DNA of 64,000 nucleotides from Propionibacteriales bacterium (GTDB taxonomy: Bacteria > Actinomycetota > Actinomycetes > Propionibacteriales > Nocardioidaceae), in NCBI GenBank assembly GCA_026392415.1, contig JAPLCC010000056.1, positions 124,001 to 188,000 on the forward strand, given 5' to 3'. The notes beneath the pieces are model-generated. The model was given only the letters and a program-made list of their open reading frames with translations. It did no database searches and was not told where the DNA came from. This document shows, piece by piece, positions 35,368 to 44,754 of this stretch. Made by a program: the position numbers and the translations under genes. Position 1 is the stretch's first letter. Each line of letters opens with the position of its first letter.

Positions 35368-36101
35368 GTGCGCGCCGCCGAGATCGTGGCCAGGAAGGCG
35401 AACTCCGCTGACTGGTCGGGACCACCGTGCTCGGCGACGAAGTCCTCCACCGGACCGAGGTAGAGGAGGTGACCACCGTCCAAGACCGCGATGCGGCTCG
35501 CCATCAAGGCAACGTCTTCCATCACGTGGCTGCTCAAAATGGTGACCGCTGCCGTGTCGAGGTCGGACAGGATCGCGCGCAACCCGGCACGCTGCTCCGG
35601 ATCGAGCCCCGTGGTCGGCTCGTCCAGCAACAACACGCCGGGATCAGTGATCAGGGCGACCGCTAGCGCGAGCCGTCGGTTCATCCCGCCGGACAGCTGA
35701 CCCACCCGGTCACCTGCCCGGCGGGAGAGCCCGACGCGCTCCAGGAGCTGAGGATTCCGCGCCCGAGCAACCCCGGGTGGCACTCCCCGCACCCAGCTCG
35801 CGTACGCCATCGCATCGGACACCCGCATCTCCCCGGGAAGGTCGAGTTGCTGAGGCATGTAGCCGATGCGGTCGATCACCGTGCGCCGACGGCGGCCGTA
35901 GAGATCGACGTCGCCGATCCGCACGGAGCCGGCCTCGGGACGGCGGCACCCCGCCAGTGTCCGTAGCAGGGTCGACTTACCTGCACCGTTGACCCCGACC
36001 AGCCCGCAGACCCCGCCTTCGACAGCGAAGTCGTCGAGGTCGACGGCGGGCGCGCTCTGGCGGTTGTAGGAGCAGCGCAGGTCGCGAGTGGAAATGTCCA
36101 C
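35364..36101 (-). CDS. ABC transporter ATP-binding protein
   Basis: A 245-residue ATPase with Walker A GVNGAGKST (about 36-44), Q-loop YMPQQLDLPGEM, signature LSGGMNRRLALA and Walker B LLLDEPTTGLDPE, then the His switch SSHVMEDVA. The layout is that of ABC-2 exporters for peptides, drugs or lipids. Starts at GTG 36101, only 3 bases after the stop of the secreted-protein gene, so the exporter is very probably co-expressed with it. Confidence 0.88.
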   Translation of the reverse strand: MDISTRDLRCSYNRQSAPAVDLDDFAVEGGVCGLVGVNGAGKSTLLRTLAGCRRPEAGSVRIGDVDLYGRRRRTVIDRIGYMPQQLDLPGEMRVSDAMAYASWVRGVPPGVARARNPQLLERVGLSRRAGDRVGQLSGGMNRRLALAVALITDPGVLLLDEPTTGLDPEQRAGLRAILSDLDTAAVTILSSHVMEDVALMASRIAVLDGGHLLYLGPVEDFVAEHGGPDQSAEFAFLATISAART

Positions 36102-36104
36102 CGT

Positions 36105-36590
36105 CTAGAGACTGAAGGTGTAGAAGGGCTGGCGGCTGCAGGCATCCGGGCTGTTGGGCTGGTCCTCGCAGACCTTGACGTGCACCCGGCCCTCCTCGGC
36201 GACCTTGTCGCTGTAGTCGTCGTTGTCGTACTGGTCGACCCAGGTGCCAGAGTTGTCCCGGGCGCTCTGATCCTTGCCCTCCAGGCCACACCACGCGACC
36301 TCCGTCGTGCACCATTCGTGATAGCTGTAGCGCGTCTCCGTGTAGACCTTGTTGCCCCCCTGCCGAGGATCCCTGTAGTTCGTGTGGTTCTTCAGGTACC
36401 CGTTCTTCGTGTACGCCGTGCCGAAGGCCAGCGCTTGGCGCGTGGCCGGGTCGTCGTCCCAGGCAATCAGGGGCTTGGCCTCGGAATACCAGTTCTCCGA
36501 GGCCGCCATGGCGGGCGAGGAGACCAGGACCAGAGCGGCCGTCGCGATGGAAAGAAGCATTGCTGCTCGGTGACGTGACAGGACAGACAT
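36105..36590 (-). CDS. Small secreted protein with four cysteines, linked to an ABC exporter
   Basis: A 161-residue precursor with a typical Sec signal peptide cleaved after Ala29 (SSPAMA). The mature part (about 132 residues) is rich in Asp, Asn, Tyr and Trp and contains four Cys (WCTTEVAWCGL, VKVCEDQ, DACSRQ), likely two disulphides. It starts at ATG 36590 after AGAGG. It heads a string of ABC ATPase and two membrane proteins, the arrangement seen for bacteriocin-like proteins with transporter and immunity genes; no known bacteriocin motif is seen. A TTGACA promoter lies at 36639-36667. Confidence 0.6.
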   Translation of the reverse strand: MSVLSRHRAAMLLSIATAALVLVSSPAMAASENWYSEAKPLIAWDDDPATRQALAFGTAYTKNGYLKNHTNYRDPRQGGNKVYTETRYSYHEWCTTEVAWCGLEGKDQSARDNSGTWVDQYDNDDYSDKVAEEGRVHVKVCEDQPNSPDACSRQPFYTFSL

Positions 36591-36638
36591 GTGAACCTCT
36601 CGAGATGCGGTGACAGCAGACGCTGCCGACTCGAGAGA

Positions 36639-36667
36639 ATCTTGATGTGCCCATACATAGATGTCAA
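36639..36667 (-). promoter_or_regulatory. Promoter of the secreted protein / ABC operon
   Basis: On the minus strand TTGACA (36667-36662) is followed after 17 bases by CAAGAT (36644-36639), with the start codon about 50 bases downstream. The -35 matches the vegetative consensus exactly; the -10 is weaker. Confidence 0.5.
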
Positions 36668-36708
36668 CCGGGACATTCAAGCTTGTGGAGAAGAGCCCGA
36701 TCCGGCCG

Positions 36709-36755
36709 AAAAAGGCACCAGGGCCCGACCGGGGAGGGAGGGTGGTCGGGCCCTG
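36709..36755 (-). terminator. Rho-independent terminator of the choD operon
   Basis: A perfect 12-bp stem CAGGGCCCGACC / GGTCGGGCCCTG (36719-36730 and 36744-36755) with a 13-base loop is followed on the minus strand by TTTTT (36713-36709). Confidence 0.8.
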
Positions 36756-36941
36756 ATTGTCCACGCAGCTGTTGGACAGTGCCTGGACCGAGCCCGGGCT
36801 TCGGGAGGGAGCGTGAATCCCCGGGCTCGCTGGTTCAACGACCCCGGAATGGCCGGGTTACGCCGGCCACGCACAACTTCCCCGATGTTTCTGGGCGGTC
36901 CAGACCAGTCCGGACCGCCCCGAAACAGCGCTGGAGAGACC
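36756..36941. other. Hairpin-rich non-coding stretch downstream of choD
   Basis: No gene. Besides the terminator, the region contains perfect dyads CGAGCCCGGG/CCCGGGCTCG (36789-36829), TGGCCGG/CCGGCCA (36850-36869) and GGGCGGTCC/GGACCGCCC (36893-36920). All lie between the choD stop and the T-run terminator, so they form a serially folded 3' end. Confidence 0.6.
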
Positions 36942-38660
36942 TCAGCTGACTCCGACGATCGGCAGGCGCAGCGCGCCGGGAGCATCCGCGGGCACGACCG
37001 GCGCCTTGGGCACCACCGGCTGGATCTGCTGGTACGCCGCCCCGAGGGCAGGACGGGCGTCGTCCTCGCCCTTGTTGGGCCAGAACGCCATCGCCCGCTC
37101 CGCCTGCGCGGTGATCGTCAGCGACGGGTTGACGCCGAGGTTGGCGGAGATCGTCGAGCCGTCGACGATGTGCAGGCCGGGGTGTCCGAAGACCCGCTGG
37201 AAGCCGTCGACGACCCCCGTTTCGGGGCTGTCCCCGATCGTGCAGCCGCCGATGAAGTGGGCAGTCAGCGGCCGGTTGAACGGCTCGCCGATCGTGCCGC
37301 CGGCAGTGCCGCCACCCATGACGTCCGCCATCTCGCGGACGGCGTCGTTGGCGACCGGGATCCAGGTCGGGTTCGGCGCGCCATGACCCTGCTTCGACGA
37401 CAGCACCCACTTGCCGGCCACCTTCTTGGGGAAGGTGGTGATGGAGTTGTCGACCGACTGCATGACCAGCGCGATCACGACTCGCTCGGACCAGTGCTTG
37501 ACGTCGTAGAGCTCCTTGACCCGGCTGCGTTCCTTCCACAGCTCCTTGAGCCACACCTTCCACCGCGCCTGGTCGCCGTCGCCGTCGGTGAGCACGGTCT
37601 GCATCAACGACATCGCGTTGCTGCCCTTGCCATAACGGCAGGGCTCGATGTGCGTGTGCTCGTCAGGGTGCCACGAGGAGGTGATGGCCACGCCGCGCGA
37701 GTAGTCCGTGGTGTCGCCCTCGGGCGCGATGGCACCGAGCAGCGACTCGGAGTTGGTGCGGGTCAGGTGACCCAGCCGGTCCGAGACGTTGGCAAGGTCG
37801 CCGGTCGCCTTGAGACGGTGGAGCAACTTCTGGGTGCCGAGGGCGGCCGCAGAGAAGATGACCTGCTCGGCGGTGAAGGTCTTCGTCGCCGAACGCCGCG
37901 AGAGCTTCGCCTTCGTCCAGCGGGTGTCGACCCGGTAGCCGCCACCGTCGAGCGGGCGGACCCGGGTGACCGTGGTCAGCGGGTGGACCTGTGCCCCGTT
38001 CTGCTCGGCGAGGTAGAGGTAGTTCTTGACCAGCGTGTTCTTGGCGTTGTGCCGACACCCGGTCATGCATTCGCCACAGTCGGTGCAGGTCTTGCGACTC
38101 GGCCCGGCGCCACCGAAGTAGGGATCCTCGACCTGTTGGCCGGGCTCCTGGCTCGGGCCGCCGAAGAACACACCGACCGGTGTGGGGTGGAACGTGTCGC
38201 CGCGACCCATCCGCTCGGCGACCGCGCGCATCACCTCGTCAGCGGGCGTGATCTTGGCGTAGGTGGTGACGCCGAGCATCCGCTTGGCCTGGTCGTAGTA
38301 GGGCGCGAGCTCGGACTTCCAGTCCGTGATGTGCGCCCAGGACGCGTCGCGGTAGAACGGCTCGAGCGGTTCGTAGAGGGTGTTGGCGTAGACCAGCGAT
38401 CCCCCACCGACGCCCGCGCCGGCCAGGATCATGCAGTCCTTGACCATGTCGATGCGCTGGATGCCGTAGCACCCGGCCGCCGGGGCGTAGAGGTACTTCT
38501 TCAGGTCCCAGGAGGTCGCGGCGAAGTCGTCGTCGTTGAACCGGGCGCCGGCCTCCAGGACGCCGACGCGGTAGCCCTTCTCGGTCAGGCGCAGCGCGCT
38601 GACGGAGCCGCCGAAACCGGATCCGATGATGAGGACGTCATAGTCGAAGTTGGTCCCCAT
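36942..38660 (-). CDS. choD: GMC-family oxidoreductase, ChoD-like
   Basis: A 572-residue FAD enzyme. VLIIGSGFGGSVSALRL near the N-terminus binds FAD; GVGGGSLVYANTL, a Cys cluster CTDCGECMTGCRHNAKNT (about 190-207) and the C-terminal GCTIGDSPETGVVDGFQRVFGHPGLHIVDGS-like FAD/catalytic region follow. This layout matches ChoD of Mycobacterium (annotated cholesterol oxidase), which lies next to guaB3. Sterol oxidation is suggested by family, not proven; the actual substrate may be another alcohol. It starts at ATG 38660, 3 bases after the dehydrogenase stop, forming an operon. Confidence 0.8.
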   Translation of the reverse strand: MGTNFDYDVLIIGSGFGGSVSALRLTEKGYRVGVLEAGARFNDDDFAATSWDLKKYLYAPAAGCYGIQRIDMVKDCMILAGAGVGGGSLVYANTLYEPLEPFYRDASWAHITDWKSELAPYYDQAKRMLGVTTYAKITPADEVMRAVAERMGRGDTFHPTPVGVFFGGPSQEPGQQVEDPYFGGAGPSRKTCTDCGECMTGCRHNAKNTLVKNYLYLAEQNGAQVHPLTTVTRVRPLDGGGYRVDTRWTKAKLSRRSATKTFTAEQVIFSAAALGTQKLLHRLKATGDLANVSDRLGHLTRTNSESLLGAIAPEGDTTDYSRGVAITSSWHPDEHTHIEPCRYGKGSNAMSLMQTVLTDGDGDQARWKVWLKELWKERSRVKELYDVKHWSERVVIALVMQSVDNSITTFPKKVAGKWVLSSKQGHGAPNPTWIPVANDAVREMADVMGGGTAGGTIGEPFNRPLTAHFIGGCTIGDSPETGVVDGFQRVFGHPGLHIVDGSTISANLGVNPSLTITAQAERAMAFWPNKGEDDARPALGAAYQQIQPVVPKAPVVPADAPGALRLPIVGVS

Positions 38661-38663
38661 GGG

Positions 38664-40301
38664 TCACGCCCGTCCGAGCTTGTTCATCAGCTTGAAGGTG
38701 GCCGTGGTGACCTTGTTGTAGGTCTCGTCGGACATGCCGAACATCGGGCTGAACCGCATCAGCTTCTGCTGCGCGACCGACTGGGTCTCCGTGTAGCGAT
38801 GGATGCCCTCGGCGCCCTGACTGCGGCCCATGCCGGACTGGCGCATGCCTCCCATCGGCGCGTCGATGCTCGCGAACGTGGCACCGAACGCCTCGTTGAT
38901 GTTGACCGTGCCGCACTTGATCTGACGCGCGATGACGCGGGCGCGGTCGCCGTCCCTGCTGTAGACCGCGGCGTTGAGGCCGTAGTCACCGTCGTTGGCG
39001 CGCGCGACGGCGTCGGACTCGTCGTGGAAGCGGTAGAGCGAGATGACCGGTCCGAACGTCTCGTCGCCGAAGCAGGTCATGTCGGGCGTGACGCCCTCGA
39101 GGATCGTCGGCTCGAAGAAGTACGGCGCCAGGTCGGGCCGCGCGCGGCCACCGGCCAGCACCCGGGCACCCTTCGCCACGGCGTCGGCCACGTGGGCCTG
39201 GACCGTCTCGAGCTGGTCGGCCGAGATGAGCGCACCCATGTCGACACCCCAGTCGAGGCTGGCGCCGAGCGACATCGCCTTGGTGCGGGCGACGAAGCGC
39301 TCGACGAAGCGGTCGTAGACCTGGTCGGCGACGAACATCCGCTCCGTCGACACACAGAGCTGGCCGGCGTTCGAGAAGGACGCGCGCACGGCACCTTCGG
39401 CCGCCCGCTCGATGTCGGCGTCGCGCAGCACCAGGAAGGGGTTCTTGCCACCGAGCTCGAGCGAGCAGCCGATCAGGCGCTCCGCAGCCTGGCGCGCGAT
39501 GACCTTGCCGGTCGCGGTCGAGCCGGTGAAGCAGATGTAGTCGGCGCGGTCGATGATCGGCGTACCGAGCTCGCGGCCGGGGCCGGCCACGACCTGCCAC
39601 AGGTCCCGCGGGAAGCCTGCCTCCTCGAGCAGCTCGGCGCCGAGCAGTGCGGTGAGCATGGTCTGCGCGTCAGGCTTGGTGACGACGGCGTTGCCCGCGA
39701 GCAGGGCGGGGAGCCCGTCGCACAGCGCCATCGTGAAGGGGTAGTTCCACGGCGAGATGATGCCGACGACGCCCTTCGGCACCCGGTTGACCTCGAGCCG
39801 GGTCAGCGCAGGCATCACGCCGGGGCGGCGCTCGGTGTCGAGGTGCTTGTGCGCGGTGCGGGCGTAGTAGCGCGCGGTGAGCGCGATGTGGAGCGGCTCG
39901 TCGGAGGCGTGCTTGCGGGCCTTGCCGGACTCGAGCTGGATCAGGTCCATGATCTCGGTCTGACGATCGAACGTGATGTCGTGCAGGCGGTGCAGGATCC
40001 GGGCACGCTCGTCGATCGAGACCCGCGCCCAGGCGGCCTGGGCGATCCGCGCACGACGGAACGCCTCGGCGACGTCCTCGGTGCTCGACTGCGGGATGTT
40101 CGCCAGCGGCGCGCCGTTGATCGGCGAGGTCACCTGCTTGGTGACGCCCGTCGTCGACAGGATCCGGTCGGTCAACCGGGCGACGTACTCCGGTTCGAGG
40201 GCGTACGCCGCCCGCGGGTCGTGCTCGGGGTCGTGGGGCCCGCCCAGCGCAGGATCGAGGGGGCCGCCGGACGCACCTGAACCAGAAATGGCTTCGCTCA
40301 T
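38664..40301 (-). CDS. Succinate-semialdehyde dehydrogenase-type aldehyde dehydrogenase
   Basis: A 545-residue NAD(P)-dependent aldehyde dehydrogenase. Motifs: SPWNYPF, the nucleotide-binding FTGSTATGKVIA, the general base Glu in LELGGKNP (about 282), the nucleophile Cys about 316 in NAGQLCVSTERMF, and DETFGPVIS. The length with an N-terminal extension and similarity to GabD2-type enzymes favour succinate-semialdehyde as substrate; other aldehydes remain possible. It starts at ATG 40301 and is co-transcribed with choD, so alcohol and aldehyde oxidation may be linked. Two dyads lie in the divergent promoter region. Confidence 0.82.
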   Translation of the reverse strand: MSEAISGSGASGGPLDPALGGPHDPEHDPRAAYALEPEYVARLTDRILSTTGVTKQVTSPINGAPLANIPQSSTEDVAEAFRRARIAQAAWARVSIDERARILHRLHDITFDRQTEIMDLIQLESGKARKHASDEPLHIALTARYYARTAHKHLDTERRPGVMPALTRLEVNRVPKGVVGIISPWNYPFTMALCDGLPALLAGNAVVTKPDAQTMLTALLGAELLEEAGFPRDLWQVVAGPGRELGTPIIDRADYICFTGSTATGKVIARQAAERLIGCSLELGGKNPFLVLRDADIERAAEGAVRASFSNAGQLCVSTERMFVADQVYDRFVERFVARTKAMSLGASLDWGVDMGALISADQLETVQAHVADAVAKGARVLAGGRARPDLAPYFFEPTILEGVTPDMTCFGDETFGPVISLYRFHDESDAVARANDGDYGLNAAVYSRDGDRARVIARQIKCGTVNINEAFGATFASIDAPMGGMRQSGMGRSQGAEGIHRYTETQSVAQQKLMRFSPMFGMSDETYNKVTTATFKLMNKLGRA

Positions 40302-40332
40302 GTGACGAGACTAGGTGAGCGCGGTCACCAAC

Positions 40333-40370
40333 GCTACCGATCAGTAGCGGATGTGCCGCTTTACACATCC
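40333..40370. promoter_or_regulatory. Pair of operator-like dyads between the dehydrogenase and cupin genes
   Basis: GCTAC-N6-GTAGC (40333-40348) and GGATGTG-N8-CACATCC (40349-40370) lie back to back, 32 bases from the dehydrogenase start and 123 bases from the cupin start. Both are perfect dyads. Confidence 0.45.
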
Positions 40371-40493
40371 ATTCTTCGTGTCAAGCACCGATTTCGGGGT
40401 CTCCGAGGCGCTGCAAGGCCGCTGCAAGCCGCGCGGCGCAGGCTCGGTCCAGCGCGACGACCACCGTCGCCTTCCCCGACGAGGAGACCTGAG

Positions 40494-40856
40494 ATGAGCA
40501 CCCAGACGACCGAGAAGAAGAGCTTCGAGAAGCCCGACGAGACCCGTTCCTTCGAGCGCGGCAACGTGGACCTGGTCGTGGTCGGCGGCGCCGAGATCGG
40601 CAGGCTGACCCTGCAGCCCGGATGGCGCTGGTCCGAGCACGTGCAGCCGATCGCCGGCACACACCTGTGCGAGGCACCGCATTTCCAGTACCACGTGAGC
40701 GGCACGCTCGCGATCCTGATGGCCGACGGCACGGAGTTCACTGCCTCGGCCGGCGACGTCACCTCCCTGCCCGAGGGCCACGACGCGTGGGTCGTCGGCG
40801 ACGAACCGGTGGTCGTCGTGGACTGGTGGGGCGCATCGAACTACGCCAGGCCGTGA
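40494..40856 (+). CDS. Cupin-domain protein
   Basis: A 120-residue single cupin. The barrel pattern is visible: LTLQPGWRWSEHVQP, HFQYHVSGTLAILMADGTEFTASAGDVTSLPEGHDAWVVGDEPVVVVDW in order, with possible metal ligands His/His/Glu. Such small cupins are metal-dependent enzymes or binding proteins; the substrate is unknown. The ATG 40494 follows GAGGAGA. Divergent from the aldehyde dehydrogenase and 15 bases before a SARP regulator. Confidence 0.75.
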   Translation: MSTQTTEKKSFEKPDETRSFERGNVDLVVVGGAEIGRLTLQPGWRWSEHVQPIAGTHLCEAPHFQYHVSGTLAILMADGTEFTASAGDVTSLPEGHDAWVVGDEPVVVVDWWGASNYARP

Positions 40857-40871
40857 CCCGCCGGGCGTAGC

Positions 40872-43800
40872 ATGACGCGCGTGAGCGCGCTCTCCGTGCG
40901 TGTGCTCGGGGAACTCACGGTCGACGGAACCGATCTGACACGTCTGGACAGGAAGGCCCGCGGCCTGCTCCAGCTCCTTGCGTTGTCCTGCGGGCGGCCG
41001 GCGAGCGTCGACGCCCTCGTCGAGGCGATCTGGGGCGACCAGTCACCGGCTCGCCCCGGCGACCAGGTCGCGGTCCTCGCAAGTCGACTCCGGCGCGAGC
41101 TGGGGCGCGAGCGGGTCGAACGCACCGACAGCGGCTACCGGCTGGTCGCGGACACCTTCGACCTCACCGAGCTCGAGGCCGTGGTGGGCGAGATCGAGCG
41201 CCGGCAGCAGGCCGGGGAGATCGGTGGCGCGGCCGCGGCCGCCCGGGTCGCCCTGACCCTGCTGCGCGGCCCGGTGCCCGAGGTCCGCACCGACGCGGCG
41301 TGGGCCAGGAGTGTCCAGGACGCGGCGTCCCGGTTGGTCCAGCGGGCGCGACGGGTCGCCGCGACCGCGCTGCTGGACGCCGGTCAGTGGCGCGACGCCC
41401 TGGAGATCGCCGCGGCCGACACCGGGAGCGATCCCCTCGACGAACAGGCCTGGCGGACGGTGATGCGGGCGCAGGCGGCCGGCAGTCGCCCGGCGCTGGC
41501 CCTTGCGGCGTACGCCGAGATGCGGGCGATCCTCGCCGAGCAACTCGGCACCGACCCGGCCGAGGAGACAGATGCCCTGCACCTGTCCATCCTCCGCGGC
41601 GAGGTGCCGGCCGCCACGACCTCGGCTCTGCCGGCTTCGCTCGTCGGCCGGGACAGCCAGGTGGCCCACCTCGACTCACTGATCGGACGCGCACTGGCCG
41701 AGCGCCTCCCCCGCACAGCGCTGGTGGTCGGCGAGGCCGGGATCGGCAAGACCACCCTGCTCACGAACTGGGCCGCGGCCCGCCACCAGTTGGGCGACCG
41801 GGTCCTGACCGGCACGTGCGGCGCACTCGATCGAGCGGCACCGCTGGACGTCGTGCTCTCGGCGATCGCCCGGTACGTCGAGGAGTCGGCCGACCCGGCC
41901 GATCTGCTCGGTGACGACGAGGTGCTGCTCGCTTCCCTGCTCGGCTCCCCGCTTCCTGGCCCGCGAGCACTCGACCCCGCCCTCGGCCCCTCGGTGCTGT
42001 ACGCCGCAGTGACGCGCGTGCTGGCCCGGATCGCCGGCGATCGGTGCGCGGTGCTGGTCATCGACGACGCCCACCTCGCCGGCCCGACCCTGGCCGACTG
42101 GCTCCTGCACCTCCAGCGCCGACCCGTGCCGGTGCTCGTCGTGCTCGGCGCGCGCCCCGACGAGGGCGACCCGCTGCCGGCGACCGACTACGTCAGCATC
42201 GGCCCCCTCGACCGCGAGCACGTCGCGGCCATCGTCGGGTCCGAGCGGGCCGACGACCTCTACACGCGCTCCGGCGGGCATCCGCTGTTCCTTGCCGAGC
42301 TGGCGTCCGTGGCCGCCGACGAGCTCCCCGAATCCCTGGTCGCCGCGGTGACGACGCGCTGCGACCAGCTCGGCTCGGCCGGCGACCTGGTCCGGACGGC
42401 CGCGATCCTCGGCGGCGACCTCGACATCGACCTGCTCGCGGGCGTCCTCGGGCGCGGCACCCTCGACGTCCTCACCGACGCGGAGCGCGCAGCGCGCCAC
42501 GGCCTCCTCGTCGACGACGCCGGACGGCTGCAGTTCCGGCACGACCTGGTGCGCACTGCCCTCGTGTCCGGTACGACGCCGGGCCGGTCCGCGCTGCTGC
42601 ACCGCGAGGCCGGACGCGCGCTCGCCCGACGGCCCGACGCCGATCCGTCCATGGTGGCCGAGCACGCGCGGCTCGGCGGTGACCGTGAGCTCGCGTCCCA
42701 GTCGTTGCGGGCGGCCGCGGCGCGTGCCGCAGAGCGGTTCGACCACCCGACCGCTGAGGACCTGCTGGACCGGTCGCTGGCGCTCCTCCCGGATCACCGG
42801 ACCCAGCTCGAGCGCGCGCGGGTGCGAATCCGCAGGGGGCGCTACCCGGAGGCGGAGGCCGACGCAGTGGCGGCGACCGGAGCCGGACCGGAGCGCTGGG
42901 AGGTGGCGGCCTGGGCGGCGTACTTCGATCGCCGTTTCGATGACGCCACGTCCTACGCCGCCGACGGAGCGCTCGGCGCGGAGGACGATCGCTCGCGGAC
43001 CCGCTGCCTGGTCGCATCCGGCAGGATCCTGCACGCCCGCGGGGACCTGGAGCCGGCGTACCGGGACCTCGAGGCCGCGCTGCGCGACGCCACTGGAGAG
43101 GACCGGATGGAGGCTGCCGCATGGCTCGGGGTGCTGCATGCCCACCGCAGCAACGTCGACGACGCACTCACCCTGCTCCGTCCGGTCACCCGCCCCGGAG
43201 TCAGCGTCACGCACACACCGGCCTCCCTGCACGCCCTCCTCTTCACCGGCCACGCCCTGGCCGTTGCCGGCCGCGGCGCGGACGCCCTGGCCTGCTTCGC
43301 CGACTACACGCAGGAGGTGACGCGGCGCGACGTGCCTCGCTTCGCCGGTCGCGGCGTCAACTTCGGCGGCTGGGTGCTCCGGAACCTCGGCGCGACCAGC
43401 GCCGGCGTTGATGCGCACGAGGAGGCAGCGACCGCCGTCGGAGGCGTCGTCATCCCCGAGGTCCACGTGGCCGCGCTGGAGGACCTCGCCGACGAGCGGA
43501 TCCGGGCCGGCGACCCTGACGCGGCGACCGCCCTGCTCGACCGCGCCAGGACTGCGTTGGTGGGTGACCTGGTGTTCGGCTGGCGGCTGCAGATGAAGCT
43601 GCAGCTGCTCGATGCCCAGGCGCGATTGCTGGCCGGGGACGCCGAGGGATCACTGGAGGTGGCCGAGGGGCTCGCCGCATCGGCCGAGCTCGCGGGCGTG
43701 CCGCGCTACACGTCGTGCGCCCGACTGGTCGTCCACCGGGCGCGGGCGGCGCTCGGCGAACCGGGCAACCCGGGTCGCGCGTGGGCCGACCTGGCCGAGG

Positions 43801-44003
43801 TCGAGCGGGCCGTCGGCGTCGAGGCCTGGTGGTGGGCCGGCCAGACGGGTGCGGAACTGGGTGAGGAGCGCTGGCTCTCCCGCGCCGAGGAACTGGCAGC
43901 CGGACTGGCCCTTCAGGGCGGCGTGCACGGCGACTCGCTCCGGAAGGACGCGACGCGGCGGCTGGAGGGCTGGCGCGACCTGGCCCGGATCACCTCGCAG
44001 TGA
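40872..44003 (+). CDS. Large SARP/AfsR-type regulator with ATPase domain
   Basis: A 1043-residue regulator. The N-terminal OmpR-like DNA-binding domain (about 5-95: LSVRVLGELTVDG...VDALVEAIWGD...LASRLRREL) is followed by a bacterial transcriptional activation domain (about 100-245, LLRGPVPEV, LAAYAEMRAILAEQLGTDP). An AAA/STAND ATPase with Walker A GEAGIGKTTLL (about 287-297) and Walker B VLVIDDAHLA comes next, then about 450 residues of TPR-like helical repeats. No LuxR domain at the end. Such proteins switch on gene clusters after an ATP-dependent conformational change. No biosynthetic cluster is adjacent, so the target is unknown; the neighbouring cupin is a candidate. Confidence 0.85.
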   Translation: MTRVSALSVRVLGELTVDGTDLTRLDRKARGLLQLLALSCGRPASVDALVEAIWGDQSPARPGDQVAVLASRLRRELGRERVERTDSGYRLVADTFDLTELEAVVGEIERRQQAGEIGGAAAAARVALTLLRGPVPEVRTDAAWARSVQDAASRLVQRARRVAATALLDAGQWRDALEIAAADTGSDPLDEQAWRTVMRAQAAGSRPALALAAYAEMRAILAEQLGTDPAEETDALHLSILRGEVPAATTSALPASLVGRDSQVAHLDSLIGRALAERLPRTALVVGEAGIGKTTLLTNWAAARHQLGDRVLTGTCGALDRAAPLDVVLSAIARYVEESADPADLLGDDEVLLASLLGSPLPGPRALDPALGPSVLYAAVTRVLARIAGDRCAVLVIDDAHLAGPTLADWLLHLQRRPVPVLVVLGARPDEGDPLPATDYVSIGPLDREHVAAIVGSERADDLYTRSGGHPLFLAELASVAADELPESLVAAVTTRCDQLGSAGDLVRTAAILGGDLDIDLLAGVLGRGTLDVLTDAERAARHGLLVDDAGRLQFRHDLVRTALVSGTTPGRSALLHREAGRALARRPDADPSMVAEHARLGGDRELASQSLRAAAARAAERFDHPTAEDLLDRSLALLPDHRTQLERARVRIRRGRYPEAEADAVAATGAGPERWEVAAWAAYFDRRFDDATSYAADGALGAEDDRSRTRCLVASGRILHARGDLEPAYRDLEAALRDATGEDRMEAAAWLGVLHAHRSNVDDALTLLRPVTRPGVSVTHTPASLHALLFTGHALAVAGRGADALACFADYTQEVTRRDVPRFAGRGVNFGGWVLRNLGATSAGVDAHEEAATAVGGVVIPEVHVAALEDLADERIRAGDPDAATALLDRARTALVGDLVFGWRLQMKLQLLDAQARLLAGDAEGSLEVAEGLAASAELAGVPRYTSCARLVVHRARAALGEPGNPGRAWADLAEVERAVGVEAWWWAGQTGAELGEERWLSRAEELAAGLALQGGVHGDSLRKDATRRLEGWRDLARITSQ

Positions 44004-44754
44004 GCACCAGCATCGGCACGACGACCGCGGGGGCGCCGACCAGCGCCGCCTCGGCCGCGCCCCTCAGGTCGGCCAGCGCCGCGGGCGACATGCCCGCCAC
44101 GAACGGAGCCGTGTGCGCCATGCCCAGCCGCCACGCCACCAGGTCGGCCGGAGTCGTCAGTCCCCCGTCGACCTCGACCTGGCGTACGTCGAACGACGCG
44201 TACCCACCCGCAGTCGCGAGCCCGGCGAGTCGGTCGGCACTCCCGACCCTGTCCTCGGCGCCGTCCTTGAACGCGCGGTACCAGTCGGGCTGGCGGTAAC
44301 CCAGGCCGACCAGGGCTGCCTCGACCACCTCCTTCGCGACGTGGGTCCACCCCATCGCGAAGGCCGATGCCACCAGGGCCGGCGCCACCCGTCGGAGTTC
44401 GACGAGAGCGCGGACCGGGTCCGGTGCGTGACCGATGCTGAACGCAGCAACGGCAAGGTCGAAGGAGTCGTCACGGAACGGCAGCTGGAGCAGGTCGCCG
44501 CCGACCGCGAGTGCGGGCGGCTTCGGCAGCATGCGGGGTGCCAGGTCGACCGCGACCACCCGGGTCGCGCCCCGCGCGGTGGCCTGCGCCCCGGCGACAC
44601 CGGTTCCGGCGCCGGCGTCGAGCACCGACGCACCCGTCAGCGCGATCGGTGCCGCGTCGAGCAGCGCACCAGCGAGCCGGGCATAGAGCGCCGCCGGTCC
44701 CCTCCGCCAGGCGACAGCGGAGTGATCGTAGGCCGAGCCGATCGCGTCGCTCAC
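43990..44754 (-). CDS. SAM-dependent methyltransferase
   Basis: A 254-residue class I methyltransferase with VLDAGAGTGVAGAQA (motif I), VVAVDLAPRML and LPFRDDSFDLAVAAFSIGHAPDP (motif IV region). The start GTG 44754 overlaps the stop of the kinase-like gene as GTGA, so they are coupled. The substrate cannot be inferred. Its last 14 bases overlap the SARP gene on the other strand. Confidence 0.8.
   Translation of the reverse strand: MSDAIGSAYDHSAVAWRRGPAALYARLAGALLDAAPIALTGASVLDAGAGTGVAGAQATARGATRVVAVDLAPRMLPKPPALAVGGDLLQLPFRDDSFDLAVAAFSIGHAPDPVRALVELRRVAPALVASAFAMGWTHVAKEVVEAALVGLGYRQPDWYRAFKDGAEDRVGSADRLAGLATAGGYASFDVRQVEVDGGLTTPADLVAWRLGMAHTAPFVAGMSPAALADLRGAAEAALVGAPAVVVPMLVLTAR

Noticed and set aside
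36591..40280. Very long plus-strand open frame of over 1200 codons
   Set aside because: It is antisense to choD and the aldehyde dehydrogenase, has low-complexity Arg/Gly/Asp composition and no recognisable domain; a shadow of high-GC coding.
41676..43466. 596-codon minus-strand frame
   Set aside because: Antisense shadow of the SARP regulator gene.
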